From Piscinibacter sp. XHJ-5 (GTDB lineage: Bacteria; Pseudomonadota; Gammaproteobacteria; Burkholderiales; Burkholderiaceae_C): a stretch of 64,000 nucleotides of DNA. The notes beneath the pieces were generated by a model that saw only the letters and a list, made by a program, of their open reading frames with translations, was not told where the DNA came from and ran no database searches. The stretch spans positions 5,518,001 through 5,582,000 of the forward strand of contig NZ_CP123228.1 of assembly GCF_029855045.1 (NCBI RefSeq), given 5' to 3'. A program made the translations under genes and the position numbers. Positions 58,083-64,000 of this stretch are shown piece after piece (positions within the stretch are counted from its first letter, which is position 1; every line of letters starts with the position of its first letter).

Positions 58083-58835
58083 TTATAGCCCAAGGGACGC
58101 GAGGAAGCGCTCGTCGGCGGGGCTCAGTCGCCCTGCGGCCCGGGCGGCAGCGACGAGGTCGGGGCGCCGGCGGGCGGTCAGCTCCAGCGAGCGCTCGCGC
58201 CGCCAGCGTGCGATGTCGGCGTGGTGGCCCGACAGCAGTACCGGCGGCACCGGGTCGACGCCTTCGGCCGTGGCGAGGACCTCGGGCCGGCTGTAGTGCG
58301 GGCAGTCGAGCAGGCCGTCGGAAAAGCTGTCCTGCTCATGTGACTGAGCGTCGCCCAGCACGCCGTGCTGCAGCCGCGCGACCGCGTCGAGCAGGGCCAG
58401 CGCCGCAAGCTCGCCGCCCGACAGCACGAAGTCCCCGAGGCTCAGTTCGACGTCCACATGGCGATCGATGAAGCGCTGGTCGATGCCTTCGTAGCGCCCG
58501 CACAGCAGGATGGCGCCGGGACCCGCCGCGAACTGCCGCACGACCGCCTGGTCGATGCGACGCCCGACGGGTGTGAAATGCACCAGCGGCCCAACACCGC
58601 CGCGGTCCGCGCGCACCGCCTGCAGCGCACGTTCGAGCGGCTCGACCATCATCACCATGCCCGGCCCGCCGCCGTACGGTCGGTCATCGACGCGCCGGTA
58701 GTTGTCGTCGGCGAAGTCGCGCAGCGACCATAGCCTGACATCCACCTGGCCCGACTCAAACGCCCGCCGCGTCACGCCGTGGGTGAGATGCGGGGCGAAG
58801 AGATCGGGAAACAGGGTGATGACGTCGAAGCGCAT
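58083..58835 (-). CDS. trmD: tRNA (guanine37-N1)-methyltransferase
   Basis: 250-residue SPOUT enzyme. It begins [13 protein letters not shown]. The trefoil-knot SAM site is [15 protein letters not shown], with [14 protein letters not shown], and [17 protein letters not shown] lies in the N-terminal part. It makes m1G37 and prevents frameshifting. The start overlaps the rimM stop (TGATG). Confidence 0.98.
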   Translation of the reverse strand: MRFDVITLFPDLFAPHLTHGVTRRAFESGQVDVRLWSLRDFADDNYRRVDDRPYGGGPGMVMMVEPLERALQAVRADRGGVGPLVHFTPVGRRIDQAVVRQFAAGPGAILLCGRYEGIDQRFIDRHVDVELSLGDFVLSGGELAALALLDAVARLQHGVLGDAQSHEQDSFSDGLLDCPHYSRPEVLATAEGVDPVPPVLLSGHHADIARWRRERSLELTARRRPDLVAAARAAGRLSPADERFLASLGL

Positions 58836-59431
58836 CAGTAGTCCAGCCCCCAGTCGACGGTGATGCGCCGGTCGTCCAGGCTGACCGCCGCGACGTAGGC
58901 GGCGACGAACGGCACCAGGCGCTCTGCCGCCTCATCGCCCGCATCGGCGCCTTCGGGCGCGATGCGCAGCACGCTGTGCGGCCCCGTATCGAGCAGACCG
59001 GTCACGATGCCCAGGTGCTCGCCTTGCAGGTTGACGACCGACAGGCCGATGAGGTCGACCCAGTAGTACTCGTCGGCATCGGCGGTCGGAAAGCTGGAGC
59101 GCGGCACGAACACACGCGCACCCTTCAACGCCTCGGCGCCAGCCCGGTCGGCGACGTCGTGTGCCTGGGCGACGACCACATCCCCGTGGTGCTTGACCTG
59201 CGCGATTCTCAGCAGCGTGGGAAGCGCCGCGACAGAGGCCGGACGGCGCGGCCCCTGCGCCGGCGCCGGCTGGAGGAACCAGCGGCGCGACGAGAACAGC
59301 GCTTGAGGATCGGCCGCGAAGGGCTGGACCTTGATCCAGCCCTTGACGCCCCAGGCGTCGACGATGCGGCCGACTTCGACGGCGTCCTCAGGCCAGGTAG
59401 CGGGGTCGCTCCCGGTGGACGCCGGAGTCAC
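58835..59431 (-). CDS. rimM: Ribosome maturation factor RimM
   Basis: 198 residues. The N-terminal RimM domain ([20 protein letters not shown]) and the C-terminal PRC-barrel ([20 protein letters not shown] and LVPFVAAYV) are both present. It assists 30S head assembly around S19. It is slightly longer than usual because of a Pro/Ala-rich loop near 55 ([13 protein letters not shown]). It lies 15 bp after rpsP and overlaps trmD. Confidence 0.97.
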   Translation of the reverse strand: MTPASTGSDPATWPEDAVEVGRIVDAWGVKGWIKVQPFAADPQALFSSRRWFLQPAPAQGPRRPASVAALPTLLRIAQVKHHGDVVVAQAHDVADRAGAEALKGARVFVPRSSFPTADADEYYWVDLIGLSVVNLQGEHLGIVTGLLDTGPHSVLRIAPEGADAGDEAAERLVPFVAAYVAAVSLDDRRITVDWGLDY

Positions 59432-59446
59432 GGATCACCCGTGAGA

Positions 59447-59695
59447 TCAGGCCGCGGCCTTGGCTTGCGCCACCAGGCGGGCGACCGTCGGCGACAGCTG
59501 CGCGCCCTGGCCCGACCAGTAGTCGACGCGATCGAAAGCCACGCGCAGCGGCTGCTCGCTGCCGGAGGCAACCGGGTTGTAGAAGCCCACGCGCTCGATG
59601 AAGCGCCCATCACGGCGGATGCGCGAATCGGCGACGACGATGTTGAAGAACGGACGCTTCTTGGCGCCGCCACGTGCGAGTCGAATCACGACCAT
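59447..59695 (-). CDS. rpsP: 30S ribosomal protein S16
   Basis: 82 residues. It begins [20 protein letters not shown], followed by [17 protein letters not shown]. It is the first gene of the operon. The start at 59695 matches all S16 proteins and follows AAGGAAACA. The leader contains a consensus TATAAT about 170 bp upstream. Confidence 0.98.
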   Translation of the reverse strand: MVVIRLARGGAKKRPFFNIVVADSRIRRDGRFIERVGFYNPVASGSEQPLRVAFDRVDYWSGQGAQLSPTVARLVAQAKAAA

Positions 59696-59856
59696 GCTGT
59701 TTCCTTCAATTGTGAAAACATCCACCGCACCAGGAGACACTCAGGGCGAGCAGATCAAACGCGGCCGCGACACTTCGCCGCACCCGCTGCCTTTTCGTTT
59801 CCGGTGCCGTAGATACGCCGAGTGCCGTATGGCCGCAGCCGTCACCGAAACCCAAC

Positions 59857-59887
59857 ATTATAAACTCGAAGGCTTCCCGAAGGTCAT
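59857..59887 (-). promoter_or_regulatory. Candidate promoter of the rpsP operon
   Basis: On the minus strand ATGACC (59887-59882) and a consensus TATAAT (59862-59857) are 19 bp apart. The -10 is perfect; the -35 and spacing are mediocre. It gives a leader of about 155 nt. Confidence 0.5.
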
Positions 59888-59889
59888 CC

Positions 59890-60423
59890 ATGCCCGCCGC
59901 TCCGCTTCTGATCCGCTCCAGCACGGCCGAGGACGTGTCCGCCATCACGGCCATCTACGCCTGGAACGTGCGCCATGGCACCGGCACGTTCGAGATCGAC
60001 GCTCCCGACGACACCGAAATGGCGCGCCGCCGCGGTGACGTCCTCGGCAAGGGCCTGCCTTGGCTGGTGGCCGAGCGCGATGGACAGGTGCTCGGTTACG
60101 CCTACGCCAACCAGTTCCGGCCACGCCCGGCCTATCGGTTCTGCCTCGAGGATTCGATCTACCTCGCGCAGGCGGCCCAGGGCCAGGGCATCGGCCGCGC
60201 GCTGCTCGCCGAGCTGATCGCGCAGTGCGAGGCACGCGGCGCCCGCCAGATGCTGGCGGTGATCGGCGATTCCACCAACGCAGGCTCCATCGGCGTGCAT
60301 CGGGCACTGGGCTTCGAGCCCGCGGGTGTCATGAAGTCTGCCGGCTGGAAGTTCGGCCGCTGGCTCGACGTGGTCGTGATGCAGCGCGCGCTCGCACAGG
60401 GCGACCGCGTTCCGCCGGCATGA
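59890..60423 (+). CDS. GNAT N-acetyltransferase (phosphinothricin/methionine-sulfoximine type)
   Basis: 177 residues. It begins LLIRSSTAEDVSAITAIYAW, and the acetyl-CoA motif A is IYLAQAAQGQGIGRALL, followed by NAGSIGVHRALGF. FEIDAPDDTEMARR is typical of the Pat/MddA subgroup, which acetylates amino-acid analogues such as methionine sulfoximine. The exact substrate is unknown. The stop overlaps the next gene (ATGA). It is divergent from rpsP. Confidence 0.9.
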   Translation: MPAAPLLIRSSTAEDVSAITAIYAWNVRHGTGTFEIDAPDDTEMARRRGDVLGKGLPWLVAERDGQVLGYAYANQFRPRPAYRFCLEDSIYLAQAAQGQGIGRALLAELIAQCEARGARQMLAVIGDSTNAGSIGVHRALGFEPAGVMKSAGWKFGRWLDVVVMQRALAQGDRVPPA

Positions 60424-60854
60424 AGTCGAAGACGCTCGCCACCTGGATCGCGCTGGTCGGCGGCAGCCTCGGGCTGCACCGCTTCTATCTTTTCGGCCTG
60501 CGCGACCTGTGGGGCTGGCTGCATCCCCTGCCGACCCTGCTGGGGCTGTACGGCGTCCAGCGGGTGCTCGAGCTGGGTCAGGACGATCATCTGTCGTGGG
60601 CGCTGGTGCCCATGCTGGGCGTCACGATCGCCGCCAGCATGCTGGCGGCGATCGTCTACGGCCTCACGTCCGACGAAACGTGGGACCGCCGCTTCAACGA
60701 GGGCGGCGGCGCGTCGAGAAGCGGCTGGGGGGCCGTGATCGGCGTGGTGCTGGCGCTGCTGCTGGGCGCCGGCGTGCTGATGGCCACCATCGCCTTCAGC
60801 GGTCAGCGCTTTTTCGAGTACCAGATCGAAGAAGCGCGCAAGATCAGCCAGTAG
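60420..60854 (+). CDS. TM2-domain membrane protein
   Basis: 144 residues. The TM2 motif GGSLGLHRFYLFGLRDLWGW is in the first 33 residues. Three or more membrane helices follow (ALVPMLGVTIAASMLAAIVY, WGAVIGVVLALLLGAGVLM). Function is unknown. It is translationally coupled to the acetyltransferase gene and convergent with pit, nine bases away. Confidence 0.85.
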   Translation: MKSKTLATWIALVGGSLGLHRFYLFGLRDLWGWLHPLPTLLGLYGVQRVLELGQDDHLSWALVPMLGVTIAASMLAAIVYGLTSDETWDRRFNEGGGASRSGWGAVIGVVLALLLGAGVLMATIAFSGQRFFEYQIEEARKISQ

Positions 60855-60862
60855 TCCGAGCG

Positions 60863-61876
60863 CTACGGAAAGAACAACAGGCTCAGGCCGTACGCGACGG
60901 CGGCCACCAGGGCAGACGCCGGAATCGTGAAGATCCAGGCCCAGACGATGTTGCCGGCGACGCCCCAGCGAACCGCGGACGCGCGCCGGGACGACCCCAC
61001 GCCGACGATGGCGCCGGTAATGGTGTGAGTGGTCGACACCGGAATGCCGAGCCCGGTGGCCAGGAACAGCGTGATCGCGCCCCCGGTCTCGGCGCAGAAG
61101 CCACCGACCGGCTTGAGCTTGGTGATCTTCTGGCCCATGGTCTTCACGATGCGCCAGCCGCCGAACATGGTGCCCAGCCCGATCGCGACATAGCAGACCC
61201 AGATGACCCAGACCGGCGGCAACCTGTCGCCGGCAGCCGAATACCCGGTCGCGATGAGCAGCATCCAGATGATCCCGATGGTCTTCTGCGCATCGTTGCC
61301 GCCGTGGCCCAGGCTGTAGAGCCCCGCGGACACGAGCTGCAGGCGGCGGAACCAGTTGTCCACGCGCAGAGGCGAGGTGCGGCGAAACAGGTTGGCCACC
61401 AACACCATCAGCATCGAGCCGAAGAGAAAGCCGAGCAGCGGCGACAGGAAGATGAAGAGCACCGTCTTCCAGACACCGGCCGCAATGAGCGCGCCCGCGC
61501 CCGTCTTTGCCATCACCGCGCCGACGATGCCGCCGATCAGCGCGTGCGACGAGCTGGAGGGAATGCCGTACCACCAGGTGACGATGTTCCATGTGATCGC
61601 ACCGACCAGCGCGCCGAACACCACGTGGTAGTCCACGACGCCCGGCTCCACGATGCCCTTTCCGACCGTGGCGGCCACCTTGAGCTGGAACACGGCGATC
61701 GCGACGACGTTGAAAAAGGCCGCGAACACCACCGCCTGCTGCGGCTTGAGCACGCCGGTGGATACCACGGTGGCGATGGAGTTGGCCGCGTCGTGGAAGC
61801 CGTTCATGAAATCGAAGGCGACGGCCAGCGTGACCAGCATCGCCACGACCCAGAATGCAACCTCGACGTTGTTCAT
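60863..61876 (-). CDS. pit: Low-affinity inorganic phosphate transporter (PiT family)
   Basis: 337 residues with about ten membrane helices. The PiT signature occurs twice: DFMNGFHDAANSIATVVSTG near 22-41 and SLGHGGNDAQKTIG near 195. It moves metal-phosphate with protons. The DUF47 gene lies 19 bp upstream and is its usual partner. Confidence 0.94.
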   Translation of the reverse strand: MNNVEVAFWVVAMLVTLAVAFDFMNGFHDAANSIATVVSTGVLKPQQAVVFAAFFNVVAIAVFQLKVAATVGKGIVEPGVVDYHVVFGALVGAITWNIVTWWYGIPSSSSHALIGGIVGAVMAKTGAGALIAAGVWKTVLFIFLSPLLGFLFGSMLMVLVANLFRRTSPLRVDNWFRRLQLVSAGLYSLGHGGNDAQKTIGIIWMLLIATGYSAAGDRLPPVWVIWVCYVAIGLGTMFGGWRIVKTMGQKITKLKPVGGFCAETGGAITLFLATGLGIPVSTTHTITGAIVGVGSSRRASAVRWGVAGNIVWAWIFTIPASALVAAVAYGLSLLFFP

Positions 61877-61895
61877 CGGCGCGGACGTGCGGCGA

Positions 61896-62543
61896 TCACG
61901 AGTTCTCGAGGACCACGCCCTCGATCAGATTCGCCACGTCCTCGCAGCGGTCGGAGATCGACTCGAGCTGCTCGTAGATCGTCTTCAGCTTGATGAGCTC
62001 GCGGACGTCGGTCTCCTCGCGGAACAGGCGCGACATTGCCGCGCGCATCACACGGTCGGCGTCCGACTCGAGCTTGTCGATTTCCTCGCAGGTCTTGATC
62101 GCGGCCTCGGCGGTCGCGTGCTCACTGATCTTGGGCAGCAGCGTGATGGCGTGCTGCACGCGCTCGCAGCACTTGGCGCTCAGGTCACCCAGGCGCAGGA
62201 TGTCTTCGTTCATCGCCCGCACGTCGTACAGCGACATCGTCTCGGTCGCGTCCTGCAGCAGATCGAGGATGTCGTCCATGCCGTTGATCAGGCCGTGGAT
62301 CTGCTCGCGGTCGATCGGCGTGATGAAAGTCTTGTGCAGCAACCGGTTCACCTCGGCGGTGATTCGGTCGGCCTGCCGCTCGGCGTTGCCCACGTCGTTG
62401 GCGTACTTGTCGCGCAGGCTGAGGTCGGCGTAGTTCTCGATCAGGAGGATGAAGGCCCGCGCGCCTTCCACGATGCGGTCTCCGTGCTGGTTGAACAACT
62501 CGAAGAAATTGCCTTCGCGCGGCAACAGCTTGCCAAACAGCAT
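61896..62543 (-). CDS. DUF47 (PhoU-like) partner of Pit
   Basis: 215-residue helical protein of the TIGR00153/YkaA family. LLPREGNFFELFNQHGDRI opens it, and the KYANDVGNAERQADRITAEV and CEEIDKLESDADRVMRAAM repeats carry metal-binding acidic residues. It sits before pit in an operon and is thought to gate the transporter. The order DUF47-pit is very widely conserved. Confidence 0.94.
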   Translation of the reverse strand: MLFGKLLPREGNFFELFNQHGDRIVEGARAFILLIENYADLSLRDKYANDVGNAERQADRITAEVNRLLHKTFITPIDREQIHGLINGMDDILDLLQDATETMSLYDVRAMNEDILRLGDLSAKCCERVQHAITLLPKISEHATAEAAIKTCEEIDKLESDADRVMRAAMSRLFREETDVRELIKLKTIYEQLESISDRCEDVANLIEGVVLENS

Positions 62544-62615
62544 CGGGGTCCCCTCGCCGGCACGCGCCGGATGGGCTGCGCGCTTGTCATCGATTTGAAA
62601 CCCGCGCAGTGTAGT

Positions 62616-63284
62616 TCAGGGCGTCGCCAGCGTGTCTGCTGCCCCGGGATCCAGCACCCCTCGCGGTCCTTCGAACGCAGCGAGCCGCTCGATCAGCAGC
62701 GCGAAGTCGGCTGGCCGTTCCAGCGGATTGAAGTGCTCGGTGACGACCGTGAAGACCGGCGCACCGGCATAGGCGTGGAAATGCTCGACATAGGCATCGC
62801 ACAGGCGTTGCAGATACTCGTCACCGATGTGCTGCTCCATCGCGATGCCGCGCCTTCGGATGCGTTGCAGCAGCGTTGCCGGCGCGGCCTGGAGCCAGAC
62901 GACGAGATCGGGCTCGGGCACCTGCGGCGCGACCTGGGCGTGCAGCGTCGCGTACTGCCGGTATTCGTCATCGCTCAGGTTCAGTCGAGCGAACAGCGCA
63001 TCCTTGTCGAACAGAAAGTCGCTGACCACGCCCCGCGCGAACATGCCCGGCTGCGCGAGCTGCTGCATCTGCCGAACGCGCTGGAACAGGAAAAAGAGCT
63101 GCGTCTGGAAGGCATACCCGGCCGTATCGTCGTAGAAGCGGCCGAGGAAAGGGTTGTCCTGGGGCTTCTCCAGCAACAGATCGGCGCCGAGGTGCGCCCC
63201 AAGCTTGCGCGCCAGCGAGCTCTTGCCGACGCCGATCGGGCCTTCGATGGCGATGTGCCGGAAGCGCTCGAGCAGCCCTGCCAT
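62616..63284 (-). CDS. Deoxynucleoside kinase (dGK/dCK family)
   Basis: 222 residues. The P-loop is IAIEGPIGVGKSSLARKLG (12-30), the DR/ERS-like region is VSDFLFDKDALFA, and the LID arginines are in RIRRRGIAMEQ. It phosphorylates deoxynucleosides for salvage. The start MAGLLERFRH lies five bases after the folK stop; the frame is open through folK but that part is shadow. The folK-kinase pair is common in Burkholderiales, usually followed by panB. Confidence 0.92.
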   Translation of the reverse strand: MAGLLERFRHIAIEGPIGVGKSSLARKLGAHLGADLLLEKPQDNPFLGRFYDDTAGYAFQTQLFFLFQRVRQMQQLAQPGMFARGVVSDFLFDKDALFARLNLSDDEYRQYATLHAQVAPQVPEPDLVVWLQAAPATLLQRIRRRGIAMEQHIGDEYLQRLCDAYVEHFHAYAGAPVFTVVTEHFNPLERPADFALLIERLAAFEGPRGVLDPGAADTLATP

Positions 63285-63289
63285 GTGCC

Positions 63290-63781
63290 TCAGGGCTCCA
63301 GCTTCTCGATGCGCTGGTCGGCCACCGTGGGCAGCCAGTCGTCGACCGTGCCGAGCCCTGGGATGGCCGCATCGGGCCAGACGTCGGCGAGCGGCCGCAG
63401 CACGAAGGCACGCTGGTGCAGCCGCGGGTGCGGCACCGTGAGCGTCGGCGTCGCGACGCGCTCGTCGCCATACAGCAGCAGGTCGAGGTCGAGCGTGCGT
63501 GGGGCGTTGCGCACGCTGCGCTGGCGGCCATGCTGTTGCTCGATGCGATGCAGTTGGGCGAGCAGTTCCGCCGGTGCCAGGCGCGTGCGCAGCAGAGCAA
63601 CCGCGTTGAAGAAGTCGGGGCCGACGGCGTCGATCGGCGCGGTGCGGTACGTGGGCGATGCGGCCACCCACGTGGACTGGGGCAGCCTCGCCAGGGCCTG
63701 CAGCGCCTGCGACAGCGTGTCGAGCGCGTCGCCCAGGTTGGCACCCAGGCTGATAGCGACGAGCGTGTCGGGCTCAGCCAT
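63290..63781 (-). CDS. folK: 2-amino-4-hydroxy-6-hydroxymethyldihydropteridine diphosphokinase
   Basis: 163 residues. It begins VAISLGANLGDALDTL. The HPPK signature RNAPRTLDLDLLLYGDE is near 95-111, and HPRLHQRAFVLRPLADV follows. It transfers pyrophosphate to the pterin in folate synthesis. The start overlaps the end of the preceding serine hydrolase gene by eight bases. Confidence 0.97.
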   Translation of the reverse strand: MAEPDTLVAISLGANLGDALDTLSQALQALARLPQSTWVAASPTYRTAPIDAVGPDFFNAVALLRTRLAPAELLAQLHRIEQQHGRQRSVRNAPRTLDLDLLLYGDERVATPTLTVPHPRLHQRAFVLRPLADVWPDAAIPGLGTVDDWLPTVADQRIEKLEP

Positions 63782-64000
63782 CCAGCGCTGCGTAGACCAG
63801 GTTGCGGAAGAGGCCGCCCAGCTCGTCGTGCAGGCCGGGCGCCTGCACCATCAGCAAGGCGAACAGGCGCTCGGCAGGATCGACGAAGAAGTGCGTGCCG
63901 GCGGCCCCCGACCAGCCGTAGTCGCCCACCGAGCCGGCCAGCGTCGCCATGCCCGCGTGGGTGCGCACCGCGAACCCGAGTCCCATGCCGTAGCCGGGAA
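63774..64000 (-). CDS. Serine hydrolase / beta-lactamase family, C-terminal end
   Basis: Only about 75 C-terminal residues are in the window, and the gene continues to the right. PGYGMGLGFAVR, then GDYGWSGAAGTHFFVDPAE and LFALLMVQ, match the end of class C beta-lactamase/esterase-like serine hydrolases; the WSGAAGTHF segment is the KTG-box region. The nucleophile SxxK is outside. The substrate is not deducible. It overlaps folK by eight bases. Confidence 0.8.
   Translation of the reverse strand, partial: PGYGMGLGFAVRTHAGMATLAGSVGDYGWSGAAGTHFFVDPAERLFALLMVQAPGLHDELGGLFRNLVYAALDG

Overview
This is a 64 kb stretch of high-GC bacterial chromosome. Gene content and order point to a betaproteobacterium of the order Burkholderiales, probably near the Rubrivivax/Leptothrix/Methylibium or Comamonadaceae groups. 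The reasons are the ompA-gyrA-pheA-tyrA-aroA/cmk-rpsA-ihfB-lapAB-hldA-hldD block, the rpsP-rimM-trmD-rplS operon and a tmRNA with a betaproteobacterial-type tag. Coding density is about 90 percent. I found no insertion sequence, prophage, CRISPR array, rRNA or tRNA; the only stable RNA gene recognised is ssrA (tmRNA).

Layout. (1) 1-4543, minus strand: a tightly overlapped catabolic operon of a glutamine-synthetase-like ligase, a family 5 solute-binding protein, an iron alcohol dehydrogenase and a gamma-glutamyl amide hydrolase. This looks like uptake and gamma-glutamylated oxidation of an amine or amino alcohol, and it runs off the left edge. (2) 4638-7987: Na/Pi cotransporter, DMT permease, NUDIX protein. 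(3) 8046-14797: a TetR repressor divergent from a complete RND efflux operon (adaptor, pump, outer-membrane channel), with a perfect acrAB-type operator dyad between them. (4) 14824-17403, minus strand: tmRNA, gph, ubiG and an OmpA-family protein. (5) 17651-31204, plus strand: gyrA, a DUF2059 protein, aromatic amino acid genes (pheA, tyrA, an aroA-cmk gene fusion), rpsA, ihfB, lapA, lapB, hldA, hldD and a ComEA-like protein. (6) 31249-43194: patatin-like lipase, a His/Gly/Lys-tailed protein, dnaE, trhO, a methyltransferase coupled to egtB, DUF599, pirin with its divergent LysR regulator, gluQ and an FKBP isomerase. (7) 43234-50158: an accessory block of small envelope and stress-type proteins around a two-component system (CHASE3 kinase, NarL-type regulator, stand-alone receiver). 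It contains DUF1328, ElaB/YqjD-like, YqjE-like, ferritin-like and BON proteins. (8) 50229-64000: rhlE, a DUF2087 protein, orn, an M48 peptidase, phhB, rsgA, a CbiB-like protein, a CoA-pyrophosphatase, the rplS-trmD-rimM-rpsP operon, a GNAT enzyme, a TM2 protein, pit with its DUF47 partner, a deoxynucleoside kinase, folK and the end of a serine hydrolase.

Most of the window is housekeeping. Least explained are: the gamma-glutamyl operon, where an alcohol dehydrogenase stands in place of the usual amine oxidase; the stress block with recurring intergenic TGTAGGA elements; the rpsA control region (a promoter buried in the cmk part of the fusion and a three-hairpin leader without a Shine-Dalgarno sequence); and the egtB-methyltransferase pair without an egtD beside it. 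No clearly new multi-gene defence or mobile system was seen.
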